Below are positions 6,533-14,042 of a DNA stretch of 22,111 nt, in pieces (within the stretch, counting starts at the first letter, position 1; each line of letters opens with the position of its first letter). Origin of the DNA: Rhodospirillales bacterium (lineage in GTDB: Bacteria > Pseudomonadota > Alphaproteobacteria > Rhodospirillales_A > JACZKS01). The position numbers and the translations under genes were made by a program. The stretch is taken from the NCBI GenBank assembly GCA_018648445.1, contig JABGRG010000066.1:1-22111 (forward strand), written 5' to 3'. The notes under the pieces were generated by a model, which saw nothing but the letters and a program-made list of their open reading frames with translations, did no database searches and was not told the origin of the DNA.

Positions 6533-7585
6533 CTAGGCTGTCTCGCGATCCGCGATTTCGAATCCGACATCGATGACCCGTTTTTTGGCTTTGGGGTTGT
6601 CGAGTGCTTGAAGGAGCATTTCGGCGGCCTTGAGGCCGATCTGATAGCGTGGCACATGGACCGTCGTCAGTCGTGGCACCACCTGGGTGGCGATCTGTTG
6701 ATCGTCGAAGCCGACGATTGCGAGGTCCTTGGGCACTGAAATTCCACGGCGTTGGCATTCGAACAGCGCGCCGACCGCCAGAACGTCGGAGGCGAAAAAC
6801 ACGGCATCAACCTGCGTTTTTCGCTCAATGATGCGCGTCAGGGCACGCGCGCCCTCTTCGAGCTGCAGGGGGGGGACTTCCTCGTACAGGTCCGGTGATT
6901 CGACCAGCCCGAGTTCCCGCACCACTTCGAGATATCCCTGCCAGCGGTGTTTCACCCGATCATTGGTCCGTCGGGGTGCGCTGACGAAACCGATGCGCCG
7001 ATATCCGCGTTCGGCGAGAAATCGCGTCATCGCCTTGCCCGCGTCGAAGTTGGAAAAGCCGACGACCCGATCAATCCTTCTCTTCACCAGGTTGCCCGTC
7101 TCGACAACCGGAATGTCGGCCCGTTTCAGCAGGCCTCGCGTTCTGGACGTATGGTTGCCGCCATAGAGGATCATGCCGGCTGGACGTTGGCCCAGCAACG
7201 TCGTGACCAGTCTTTCCTCCTCCTCGGGCGAAGCACCGGTGCTGCCGAGCAGGAGGTAGTATCCTTGCGACCGAAGAACGTCCGACACACCCTGAACAAC
7301 ATCTGAAAAAACGTTGTTGCTGATGTGCGGCACCAGGGCCGCGATCACCTTGGAGTTGGTCGATGCCAGGCTTCCCGCCACCAGGTTGGGAACATAGTGC
7401 AGTTTCCGCGCAGCTTCTTCGACCTTGCGGCGCGTGTTCTCGCGAACCTTTTCGGGATGATGAAATACCCGTGATACGGTCAGGGACGACACCCCCGCAA
7501 GCTCGGCGACATCCGACATGCGCGGTTGCCCGGAAGGCGCACGATTCCGCCGTTTTTTGTCGGATGGGCCATTTTTGCCAGACAA
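6533..7585 (-). CDS. LacI-family transcriptional repressor
   Basis: 350 residues. The N-terminal helix-turn-helix and hinge are clear at 22-67 (RMSDVAELAGVSSLTVSRVF, then RKLHYVPNLVAGSLAS). They are followed by a periplasmic-binding-protein-like effector domain (about 80-345: VIAALVPHISNNVFSDVVQGV, FFASDVLAVGALFECQRRGISVPKDLAIVGFDD). A 20-residue basic tail precedes the HTH. The start at 7585 has GGGAG 8 bases upstream on its strand, which supports it over the internal methionine at residue 23. It is divergent from the aldolase/transporter operon across a 177-base gap carrying two copies of an operator-like sequence. It probably represses that operon and itself until a pathway carboxylate or intermediate binds. 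The sequence resembles the GntR/IdnR branch of LacI regulators, but the ligand cannot be read. Confidence 0.93.
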   Translation of the reverse strand: MSGKNGPSDKKRRNRAPSGQPRMSDVAELAGVSSLTVSRVFHHPEKVRENTRRKVEEAARKLHYVPNLVAGSLASTNSKVIAALVPHISNNVFSDVVQGVSDVLRSQGYYLLLGSTGASPEEEERLVTTLLGQRPAGMILYGGNHTSRTRGLLKRADIPVVETGNLVKRRIDRVVGFSNFDAGKAMTRFLAERGYRRIGFVSAPRRTNDRVKHRWQGYLEVVRELGLVESPDLYEEVPPLQLEEGARALTRIIERKTQVDAVFFASDVLAVGALFECQRRGISVPKDLAIVGFDDQQIATQVVPRLTTVHVPRYQIGLKAAEMLLQALDNPKAKKRVIDVGFEIADRETA

Positions 7586-7590
7586 TGCTA

Positions 7591-7620
7591 TTGACTCCCG
7601 TAAAAATGTTAGCGTATTAA
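7591..7620 (+). promoter_or_regulatory. Candidate promoter of the aldolase-transporter operon
   Basis: TTGACT at 7591-7596 and TATTAA at 7615-7620 are separated by 18 bases and face the aldolase gene. The -10 lies inside operator copy 1, so repressor binding would block it. This is a motif match only. Confidence 0.4.
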
Positions 7621-7647
7621 CATTATAAGAAATGTTAGCGTATTAAC
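7604..7647. promoter_or_regulatory. Two direct copies of an 18-bp LacI-type operator
   Basis: AAATGTTAGCGTATTAAC occurs at 7604-7621 and again, identically, at 7630-7647 (26 bases start to start). Each copy carries the half-site ATGTTA, and copy 1 continues to the inverted half-site TAACAT at 7618-7623. The six-base arms are typical of LacI/GntR-type operators (ATGTTA...TAACAT), although the 6-base spacer is longer than in the compact consensus. The sites lie between the divergent starts of the LacI-family gene and the aldolase operon and overlap candidate promoters in both directions. They are the likely binding sites of the adjacent regulator. Confidence 0.75.
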
Positions 7648-7651
7648 TTTG
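7622..7651 (-). promoter_or_regulatory. Candidate autoregulated promoter of the LacI-family gene
   Basis: On the minus strand a perfect TATAAT -10 lies at 7627-7622, between the two operator copies. The -35 about 17 bases upstream (near 7645-7651, AAAGTT or CAAAGT) is poor. The placement would let the repressor control its own gene. Confidence 0.4.
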
Positions 7652-7762
7652 TTATTGAAACCCTTTTCGCCGTGTCGCGTCAAGGCTTGTTCGAACCAAC
7701 GAAGAGAGAACCGAACTTTCAAGACGTGAAGCGATTTTCCAAATTGGGAGGAGCTCCCCGGA

Positions 7763-8548
7763 ATGGATGTTTTCGAGAATCAAGTACGGAGCCGGTTGGA
7801 AGCTGGCAAACTTTGTGCGTCCCTCAACGTCTTCCACTGGCGTAGCGCCAACATCGCCGCCATAGCAAAGCAGTGCGGTTTTCATTGGCTGTTCATCGAC
7901 ACGGAACACAGCACAATGGACCTCGATACGGTCGCCCAAATCTGCATGGCGGCGTTGCCGACGGGGGTCGCTCCCTTTGTCCGAATTCCCCATCATGATT
8001 ACGTCCGTGCGACGCGGATTCTCGATGGCGGTGCCCAGGGACTCATCATTCCTCACGTCGATACCGCCGAGCAGGCGCGGGAAATCGTCAAAAATTGCAA
8101 ATTCATGCCGATCGGGCACCGGTCCCTGGCGGCACCGGGACCGCAACTCGGTTTTGGCGCTCATCCCGTCCTGGAAGCGGGCCCGGTTCTGAACCGAAAC
8201 ACCATGATCGTGTGCATGATCGAGTCGCCCGAGGCGGTCGACAACATGGATGCCATCGCCGCCGTGGAAGGGGTCGATGCCCTGCTAATCGGAACCAACG
8301 ACCTGTCGGCGGAAATGGGCATTCCCGACCAGCTCACCCATGACAGGATCACCGACGCATACCGGCGCATGATCGCGGCGTGCCGCAAGCACGGGAAATT
8401 TCCCGGCATGGGCGGTATCTACGATCAGGTGCTTACCGAGAAATTTATTAGCATGGGAGTGCGGTTCGTGCAGGGCGGCGGCGACACATCGTTGATGATG
8501 TCGGCGGGGCGAAGCCGCATGGAATTCCTGAACTCCATCCCACTTTGA
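7763..8548 (+). CDS. HpcH/HpaI-family aldolase (class II, metal-dependent)
   Basis: 261 residues, the usual length. By alignment to the HpaI pattern, the catalytic histidine is H49 in FIDTEHS and the substrate-binding arginine is R74 in VRIP. The divalent-metal ligands are E154 in MIESPEAVDNMDAIAAVEGVDALLIG and D180 in GTNDLSAEMG. Characterised members cleave 4-hydroxy-2-oxo acids to pyruvate and an aldehyde (HpaI: 4-hydroxy-2-oxoheptanedioate); some accept oxaloacetate or ketopentose substrates. It is the first gene of a transporter operon under the divergent LacI-type regulator. The Shine-Dalgarno GGAGG is at 7747-7751. The context suggests it cleaves the imported carboxylate or a product of it. 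The exact substrate is unknown. Confidence 0.92.
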   Translation: MDVFENQVRSRLEAGKLCASLNVFHWRSANIAAIAKQCGFHWLFIDTEHSTMDLDTVAQICMAALPTGVAPFVRIPHHDYVRATRILDGGAQGLIIPHVDTAEQAREIVKNCKFMPIGHRSLAAPGPQLGFGAHPVLEAGPVLNRNTMIVCMIESPEAVDNMDAIAAVEGVDALLIGTNDLSAEMGIPDQLTHDRITDAYRRMIAACRKHGKFPGMGGIYDQVLTEKFISMGVRFVQGGGDTSLMMSAGRSRMEFLNSIPL

Positions 8549-8636
8549 CGCCCATGCCCAGCGAAGATGACAATTTGCGTACAACCAATAACAAAAAAAT
8601 GGACGGACAACGAAACCGAAAGATAGGAGGTTGCAG

Positions 8637-9614
8637 ATGAGGACGTTATTGACGACTGCCGCTACAGCGGCGTTTTGCACGGCAATTGTGGGCATGGTAG
8701 CCCCGGCGGCGGCGGTTGATTTTCCGTGCCGCAACATCAAGGTGATTGCACAGGCCAACGCCGGCGGCAGCACCGACCTGGGAGCGCGCATGACTTCCGA
8801 AATGGCCAACAAGCTCGGCGCAAAACCGAAATTGCAGGTCGTAAATATGGGTGCGCAAGGCGGCGCAGAGGCCATGGCGTACCTGCAGGATTCCAAACCC
8901 GACGGCTGCACGCTGATGTACGGCCACTGGAACCCGACGCTGCTTTACATTACGGGCCGCAGCAAGATCCACCCTGCTAAGGACTTCGAACCCGTGGCTC
9001 TGATATCCACGTCACCGAGGGCTATCGGCGCCGCAAAAGAGGTACCCTACAACAACATCGCGGAAATGATCGATTACGTAAAAGCCAACGGCTCCGATTC
9101 GGTTGTGGCCGGCGCCACGCTCGGCGCGACGAGCCATTTTGAAATTCTGCTCGTCGCAAAGGCGGGCGGGGTCAAGATCAAGACCGTGTCCTACAACCAT
9201 TCGCGCGAGCGGTTGACGGCGCTTCTCGCCAACAATATTCAACTCGGCGATATGGGCGCATTGGCCGCCGGCGGATACATCAAGAAGGGGCAGTTGAAGG
9301 CGCTTGGCGTGCTTGCCGCCAAACGCAGCCCGGCACTCCCGGACGTGCCGACCGCGAAAGAAGTCGGATACGATGTTCAGTTTGCCCTCGATCACGGCTT
9401 CTATGCGCCAAAGGGAACGCCGAAAGCAGTCATCGACTACTACGTCGATCTGTTCGGCAAGGTGACGAAGGACGCCGGTTTCATCAAAAAAAATCAGGTG
9501 AAAGATGTTCACATGCGTTTCATGCCGTCTGGGGAATACAAGGCGTTCCTCATGAAAAACTTTGAGGAACTGAAGGCGATAGCCATCGACATCGGCATCT
9601 ACGAAGGAAAGTAA
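8637..9614 (+). CDS. Tripartite tricarboxylate transporter substrate-binding protein (TctC/Bug)
   Basis: 325 residues with a clear signal peptide (MRTLLTTAATAAFCTAIVGMVAPAAA, cleavage near residue 26). A Bug-type binding fold follows, starting FPCRNIKVIAQANAGGSTDLGARMTSEMANKLG. GGAGG at 8626-8630 is six bases before the ATG at 8637, so this is preferred over an in-frame TTG at 8631. It captures a carboxylate in the periplasm and delivers it to the TctB/TctA membrane complex encoded next. It lies 88 bases after the aldolase. A strong stem-loop after the gene (9623-9667) may raise its mRNA level over the membrane subunits. Bug proteins bind diverse organic acids, so the ligand is open. Confidence 0.92.
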   Translation: MRTLLTTAATAAFCTAIVGMVAPAAAVDFPCRNIKVIAQANAGGSTDLGARMTSEMANKLGAKPKLQVVNMGAQGGAEAMAYLQDSKPDGCTLMYGHWNPTLLYITGRSKIHPAKDFEPVALISTSPRAIGAAKEVPYNNIAEMIDYVKANGSDSVVAGATLGATSHFEILLVAKAGGVKIKTVSYNHSRERLTALLANNIQLGDMGALAAGGYIKKGQLKALGVLAAKRSPALPDVPTAKEVGYDVQFALDHGFYAPKGTPKAVIDYYVDLFGKVTKDAGFIKKNQVKDVHMRFMPSGEYKAFLMKNFEELKAIAIDIGIYEGK

Positions 9615-9622
9615 AACTGCAA

Positions 9623-9667
9623 TGGCGGCGGTCGATTGGCGAAATAGCGCCGGATTGACCGCCGCCA
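9623..9667 (+). promoter_or_regulatory. Intercistronic stem-loop between tctC- and tctB-type genes
   Basis: TGGCGGCGGTC at 9623-9633 pairs perfectly with GACCGCCGCCA at 9657-9667. An inner stem GGCG/CGCC (9638-9641, 9648-9651) closes a 6-base loop. No T-run follows, so it is a poor intrinsic terminator. It would suit protection of the upstream mRNA end or attenuation, giving more binding protein than membrane subunits. Confidence 0.6.
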
Positions 9668-9717
9668 CCCTATCCAATTTATGAACAACGGGCCAATTGA
9701 TAGACAACGGGTGTGAG

Positions 9718-10197
9718 ATGCTACGCCTAAACCGAGATATGCTCACCGCGATCATCCTGCTTGCGTTCTGCGGTTTGGCATTCGCCGCGACGTTTGCCAT
9801 TCCCAAAACCAATTACGACAGTCTGGGTGCGGAAGTCTGGCCGCGTTTCGTCATTGCAGCCGTTTCGTTCTTTTCTTTGATTTATCTTATTGAATCCATC
9901 TTCGACAAGGAATCGCCCAAAACCGGCGCGCATGGCGGGGTCGTCGGTTTTCTCAAGAAATACACCAACGCCATACTCTGTTACGTGCTGTTTGGTTTAT
10001 TCGTCGTGCTGCTGCCGTATATCGGCATGCTGCTTTCCGGTTGGATGTTCGTCTTTCTTATGCTCACCGTCATTGGAAAACGAACAGCTAAATCGGCCTT
10101 CATTCACCTGGTAATTTCCGTAACCGCCGTGGCGGGGCTTTGGACACTTTTTACCTTCGGACTGCAGGTCATGCTGCCCGAAGGCGTCATTTTCTGA
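9718..10197 (+). CDS. Tripartite tricarboxylate transporter small subunit (TctB, DUF1468)
   Basis: 159 residues with four predicted hydrophobic segments: ILLAFCGLAFAATF near the start, WPRFVIAAVSFFSLIYLI, ILCYVLFGLFVVLLPYIGMLLSGWMFVFLMLTVI, and a C-terminal VISVTAVAGLWTLFTFGLQV. This is the pattern of the small membrane subunit of tripartite tricarboxylate transporters. Reading is open from a TTG at 9697, but the ATG at 9718 (MLRLNRDML) makes a normal TctB N-terminus. The Shine-Dalgarno is weak in either case. TctB sequences diverge strongly, so the call rests on hydropathy, size and position between the tctC- and tctA-type genes. Confidence 0.85.
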   Translation: MLRLNRDMLTAIILLAFCGLAFAATFAIPKTNYDSLGAEVWPRFVIAAVSFFSLIYLIESIFDKESPKTGAHGGVVGFLKKYTNAILCYVLFGLFVVLLPYIGMLLSGWMFVFLMLTVIGKRTAKSAFIHLVISVTAVAGLWTLFTFGLQVMLPEGVIF

Positions 10198-10221
10198 TTT
10201 CCGTAAGAAACGAGGCGAATC

Positions 10222-11922
10222 GTGGAAACGATCATCGACAACGTATTTCTCGCATTACCCGTGTTTTTCGATCCGTGGAACATTCTTCTGCTTGTCGGCG
10301 GGGTTTTCGTCGGATTGATCGTTGGCGCCATACCGGGCTTCACGGTGACGATGGCCCTTATCCTGTTTCTTCCCTTCACTTTTGATCTTTCGGCGGCCTC
10401 CGGATTGACGACGATGCTTGGCATTCTTGTGGGCGGCATGTCGGGCGGCCTGGTCGGCGCCATGCTGACCGGAATACCGGGGACACCGGCCGCCATCGCT
10501 ACGACCTTCGACGGCTTCCCCATGGCCCGTAAGGGAAAGTTGGGGCTGGCACTTGGATTGGGCGTATGGGCGTCATTCTTCGGCGGCGTCATCGGGTCCA
10601 TCATTCTCGTGGTTCTGGCTCCGACAATCAGCTCTATCGGCCTGGAATTCGGCCCCTGGGACTACTTCAACCTGATCATATTCGCCCTGACAATCGCCGC
10701 CAGCCTTTCGGAGAAACGGCTATCCAAGGGACTGGTCGCGGCAGGCATCGGCTTGCTTGCATCAACCGTCGGCACCGATCCGATCAACGCCGTGCCTCGT
10801 TTGGTTATGGGCATTGAACCGCTCAAGCACGGCTTCCAGGTGCTTCCGGTGATGGTCGGGCTTTTCGCTTTCGCCCAATTGATGAGCGACGTCGAGAACA
10901 CCGATCGGGCGCGCCAATCGATTGCGTTTGATAGCGACAAGACGATCAAGATCGAACACGGCGCGGCGATCCGCGAAATTATGAAGCAATGGTTCAACGT
11001 CGTTCGCTCGTCTTTTATCGGTGTGTTTGTCGGCGCGATTCCGGCGATCGGAGCACAGGTCTCGAACATCCTTGCCTGGGATCAGGCGCAGAAATCGTCT
11101 AAGCATCCCGAAAAATTCCGCACCGGGACGCCGGAAGGCGTCGTTGCCCCCGAGGCCGCCAACAACGCTACCGGCGGCGGCACACTCGCCATTCTGATGG
11201 CTCTGGGCATACCGGGTGATGTGGTGACGATTGTCATGTTGGGGGCCCTCTTGATTCACGACGTCGTCCCCAGCCCGAGCTTTATCGAAGAGCATCCCGA
11301 GATCGCCTACACGGTTTTCCTGGCGTTCTTCCTTGCCCATTTCGTTATGGTCGCCCTGCAGAGCGTCGGACTTCGGGTTTTCGCGCTGGTCGCGAAGGTG
11401 CCCATGTATATCGTCGCCGCAATCATCCTGTTTTGCACGGCAATCGGCGTGTACATCTGGAGCAATTCCATTTTCGACATCTGGACGGTGTTTCTATTCG
11501 GATTGCTCGGCTACACCATGCGCGTACTCGGCTTCCCGGTGGCGCCGCTGATCCTGGGGTCGGTCCTGGGACCTATCGCCGAGCTTAACCTCAATCGCGC
11601 GGTGTCGACCAGCAACGATCTTGCCCTGTTCATCACCAGACCGTGGGCTCTGTTCTTCTTAACGATGGCGGTCTTCTCGGCGTTGTTCCCCTTGTATCAG
11701 AAATGGCGCGGAAAGAGACGCTGGACGCTCTGCTACACGCCCGCCATGTACATCGCCGCCTCCCTGCCGTTGGTCCTTATGGGGGGATGGTTCCGTCCGA
11801 TGGTTGGTGTTTTGCTGGTTTTCTTTGGCTTGCGCGCGCTTTACCGGCATCACCAGTCCGGATGGGAACTCGCTCCAACCCCGGGGAGTGCCGACGAACG
11901 GCAAGACGTTTTGAACACTTAA
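10222..11922 (+). CDS. Tripartite tricarboxylate transporter permease (TctA)
   Basis: 566 residues, about ten or more membrane segments, GTG start 24 bases after the tctB-type gene. Hallmark family segments are seen: GVFVGLIVGAIPGFTVTMALILFLPFTF near residue 30-55, GGMSGGLVGAMLTGIPGTPAAIATTFDGFPMARKGKLGLALGLGVWASFFGG (about 73-125), and the mirrored second half VVAPEAANNATGGGTLAILMALGIPGDVVTIVMLGAL. It forms the sodium- or proton-coupled channel that takes substrate from the TctC-type protein. It is longer than the typical roughly 500 residues: after the usual LFFLTMAVFSALFPLYQKWR end it carries two further hydrophobic segments and a hydrophilic tail. Family assignment is firm. Confidence 0.93.
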   Translation: METIIDNVFLALPVFFDPWNILLLVGGVFVGLIVGAIPGFTVTMALILFLPFTFDLSAASGLTTMLGILVGGMSGGLVGAMLTGIPGTPAAIATTFDGFPMARKGKLGLALGLGVWASFFGGVIGSIILVVLAPTISSIGLEFGPWDYFNLIIFALTIAASLSEKRLSKGLVAAGIGLLASTVGTDPINAVPRLVMGIEPLKHGFQVLPVMVGLFAFAQLMSDVENTDRARQSIAFDSDKTIKIEHGAAIREIMKQWFNVVRSSFIGVFVGAIPAIGAQVSNILAWDQAQKSSKHPEKFRTGTPEGVVAPEAANNATGGGTLAILMALGIPGDVVTIVMLGALLIHDVVPSPSFIEEHPEIAYTVFLAFFLAHFVMVALQSVGLRVFALVAKVPMYIVAAIILFCTAIGVYIWSNSIFDIWTVFLFGLLGYTMRVLGFPVAPLILGSVLGPIAELNLNRAVSTSNDLALFITRPWALFFLTMAVFSALFPLYQKWRGKRRWTLCYTPAMYIAASLPLVLMGGWFRPMVGVLLVFFGLRALYRHHQSGWELAPTPGSADERQDVLNT

Positions 11923-11967
11923 AACGATACCCAGAATGAAATAAGCCAGAGAAAAGGAACAATTAAT

Positions 11968-12654
11968 ATGTCCGTATCCGCAACGATAACGATCCGCCGC
12001 AATTTCAAGAGACCCGATAAGAGTATTGTCGAAAAGTTCACGGGCGTGCCGACGTCAAATATCGGGGATGCCCAGGGGCGCGAGGGATCGGTCAATTACG
12101 GCATAAATCCGGTTTCGAAGAAATGCTGTTCCTTTGCCGGTCCGGCCATAACGGTATCCGTCCTGCAGCGCGATAATCTGGCAGCGCACGCGGTGATGAA
12201 GTTTGTTAAACCGGGCGACATTCTTGTGGTCGAGACGCGCGACTGTTTGGGTGGTGCCGTGTTCGGCGCTCACATGGCCGGGCAATATAAGAATGGCGGC
12301 GTGGCCGCGATCGTCACCGACGGGTTGATCCGTGATCTCGATGAATTGGAAGAGATCGGCATTCCGGTCTTCGCGCGAGGCGCCAATCCCAACGGCCCCC
12401 ATAAGAACGGTCCGGGATCCATCGGGATGGACGTAACCATCGGAGGCGTGAAAATTAGCGCCGGTGACATCGTGGTCGGCGATTGCGACGGCGTTATCGT
12501 TGTTCCGCAAGAAAACATCCAGGAAACCCTCGCGGAACTTGACGACGTTCTCAAGAACGAGGCCGCCTTGAACGCAGAGGTTAAAGGAGGATCCCGAATT
12601 TCGTCGTACGCCGAGGAATGCCTGGCGGGAGACGACGTCCGATACGTCGACTAA
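11968..12654 (+). CDS. RraA-like / HMG-CHA aldolase family protein
   Basis: 228 residues. The family core is GDILVVETRDCLGGAVFGAHMAGQYKNGGVAAIVTDGLIRD (83-123), with R122 and D123 matching the catalytic RD pair of 4-hydroxy-4-methyl-2-oxoglutarate/4-carboxy-4-hydroxy-2-oxoadipate aldolases. Those enzymes are class II (metal-dependent) and release pyruvate plus pyruvate or oxaloacetate. The same fold includes RraA, an RNase E inhibitor without aldolase activity. Presence of the RD pair and the operon with a carboxylate transporter favour an enzyme. It is the last gene of the operon, 45 bases after the tctA-type gene, with AAGGAA upstream of the ATG. Having it together with an HpcH-type aldolase is unusual. 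Confidence 0.85.
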   Translation: MSVSATITIRRNFKRPDKSIVEKFTGVPTSNIGDAQGREGSVNYGINPVSKKCCSFAGPAITVSVLQRDNLAAHAVMKFVKPGDILVVETRDCLGGAVFGAHMAGQYKNGGVAAIVTDGLIRDLDELEEIGIPVFARGANPNGPHKNGPGSIGMDVTIGGVKISAGDIVVGDCDGVIVVPQENIQETLAELDDVLKNEAALNAEVKGGSRISSYAEECLAGDDVRYVD

Positions 12655-12828
12655 GGGTGACCGGCGGGATCGGTCTATCCGTATGCGGGCCGCGGATAAT
12701 GCGCAGGTTTTCAGGTGCGGGCTACGGGATGCCTTTGACTTCCGCTGCTGGTTATGAGCTGCCGTAAATAGGATATGTGCGGCACCCCCCTATGTAGCGG
12801 GCGTCTGCATTAACCGGATTGGCGCGCG
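12655..12828. other. Intergenic between convergent genes
   Basis: No gene found. A weak inverted repeat GACCG/CGGTC (12659-12675) without a T-run follows the aldolase stop. On the minus strand around 12757-12715 the sequence CTCATAACCAGCAGC, then GGAAGTCAAAGGCATCCCG, loosely resembles the tRNA-like fragment at 6457-6487. Nothing else is recognisable. Confidence 0.4.
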
Positions 12829-13428
12829 CTAAATGGCTGCCTCGTCTCCCAACAAAGCCACACGGAAACGATCACGCAGGTAGGCCCCGTCCTTGGGCGG
12901 AACGGCTTTGGGCAGGGTGTCGGCCTTGATCTTGATGACATGCAAGATGGGGCCGTCGGCGCTGCGGATAACCGGCAGCGCATCTTGCAGTTCAGCTTCA
13001 TTGCGGATGGTCGCGGTTGTCGCAATTCCGGCAGCATGCGCCATGCCCGCCAGATCGGTTCCGAAGGCTGTGTGGGTTTCCTGCATGCCGGTTTCGCCGT
13101 AGCGCTCGTTGTCCAGCACGACGATGGCCAGGTTTTTCGGCGCCTGCACGGCGATGGTGGCGAAACTGCCAAGTCCCATTAGCATTTCGCCGTCGCCCGT
13201 CACCACCAGAACCCGGCGATCCGGTTGCGCCATGGCCAGCCCCAGGCCGATTGTCGCCGCCCCGCCCATGCCGCCCCACAAGGGGAAGTTCAACGGGTGG
13301 TCACCGGCGGCCGTAACGTCCCAGGCCGACGCGCCAAGGCCCGCCACCACCAGAAGCTCGCCGCGGTTCGCAAGCAGGCTTTTCACCACGTGTCGGCGGT
13401 CCAGCGCCGGATCATTGGGATTTGCCAT
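12829..13428 (-). CDS. TPP-binding decarboxylase, C-terminal (beta) subunit, sulfopyruvate decarboxylase-like
   Basis: 199 residues forming one thiamine-diphosphate domain. The diphosphate/Mg motif starts GDG (78-80) and runs to N107 in LDNERYG, the GDG-X26-N pattern. It is preceded by GGMGGAATIGLGLAMAQPDRRVLVVTGDGE. Split TPP decarboxylases of this size are ComE of sulfopyruvate decarboxylase and relatives of phosphonopyruvate decarboxylase. The partner with the glutamate-bearing domain is encoded just upstream, with stop and start sharing one base (TAATG at 13430-13426), so a fixed heteromer is expected. Reaction inferred: decarboxylation of a 3-substituted pyruvate to the aldehyde. No kinase, sulfoacetaldehyde or phosphonate gene is near, so the substrate is undecided. 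Confidence 0.85.
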   Translation of the reverse strand: MANPNDPALDRRHVVKSLLANRGELLVVAGLGASAWDVTAAGDHPLNFPLWGGMGGAATIGLGLAMAQPDRRVLVVTGDGEMLMGLGSFATIAVQAPKNLAIVVLDNERYGETGMQETHTAFGTDLAGMAHAAGIATTATIRNEAELQDALPVIRSADGPILHVIKIKADTLPKAVPPKDGAYLRDRFRVALLGDEAAI

Positions 13429-13949
13429 TACTTGAACTCCTTGGTGCCGATGATGCGTTGCGAGACAAGAACGGCGGCCATGGCCGGGCCGTTAAACGCG
13501 ATGCGTCCGGCGGCGATCACCGCCTCGCCCACGTCTTCGGGACGGTCAACCGAATAGACGGTTACGTCCTGCAATTTAAGGGTCTCTTCGGCGGTCTGGC
13601 CCATGGGAACCTGCCACGGGTTCATTTCCCCCCATTGACCGCGCATGGTGGCGATCATCAAGAGCGGCAGGCGGCACGTTCGAGCCATGCACAGCATGTT
13701 GACGATGTTGCCGATGCCGCTTCCCTGCATCAAAAGCGCGCCGCGTTGGCCGCCCAGCCAGGCTCCGGCCAACAGGCCGACGCCTTCTTCCTCGCTGGTC
13801 AGCGGAACCGCGCGCACCCGGTTGTCGGCGACGCACGATTTTATCAGCCTGGTGTGTCCGGCGTCGGGAACGTAGCCGATCTGGATAACGTCCAAATCAA
13901 TCAGGGCCCGGAAAATATCATCGGGCCATGTTTCGTTGCTCGGGTTCAT
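13428..13949 (-). CDS. TPP-binding decarboxylase, N-terminal (alpha) subunit, sulfopyruvate decarboxylase-like
   Basis: 173 residues from the ATG at 13949; an in-frame TTG at 13958 is the alternative. A weak AACAGG Shine-Dalgarno precedes the ATG. The TPP N-terminal domain shows VPLTSEEEGVGLLAGAWLGGQRGALLMQGSGIGN (48-81); one of E53-E55 is the cofactor-activating glutamate. LPLLMIATMRGQWGE continues the family pattern. It matches ComD-type subunits. It ends in the start of the beta subunit gene. It is transcribed divergently from the cyclophilin-like gene at 14043. The role is the same as for the beta subunit: decarboxylation of a pyruvate derivative in the cytoplasm. Confidence 0.85.
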   Translation of the reverse strand: MNPSNETWPDDIFRALIDLDVIQIGYVPDAGHTRLIKSCVADNRVRAVPLTSEEEGVGLLAGAWLGGQRGALLMQGSGIGNIVNMLCMARTCRLPLLMIATMRGQWGEMNPWQVPMGQTAEETLKLQDVTVYSVDRPEDVGEAVIAAGRIAFNGPAMAAVLVSQRIIGTKEFK

Positions 13950-14042
13950 TGTTCGCAACCTGTTGCTGCTTTCCTGGATAATTCATTCATTTCAGCTTAT
14001 ACAATTTTGCACAAGCGAATGTTGCGAACGGGGGATCGAAAT

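Noticed and set aside
6380..6739. 119-aa ORF on the plus strand
   Set aside because: Mostly antisense to the LacI-family gene; no motifs.
13422..14042. Long N-terminal extension of the cyclophilin-like frame
   Set aside because: The extension is antisense to the TPP alpha subunit; a ribosome site and family alignment place the start near 14043.
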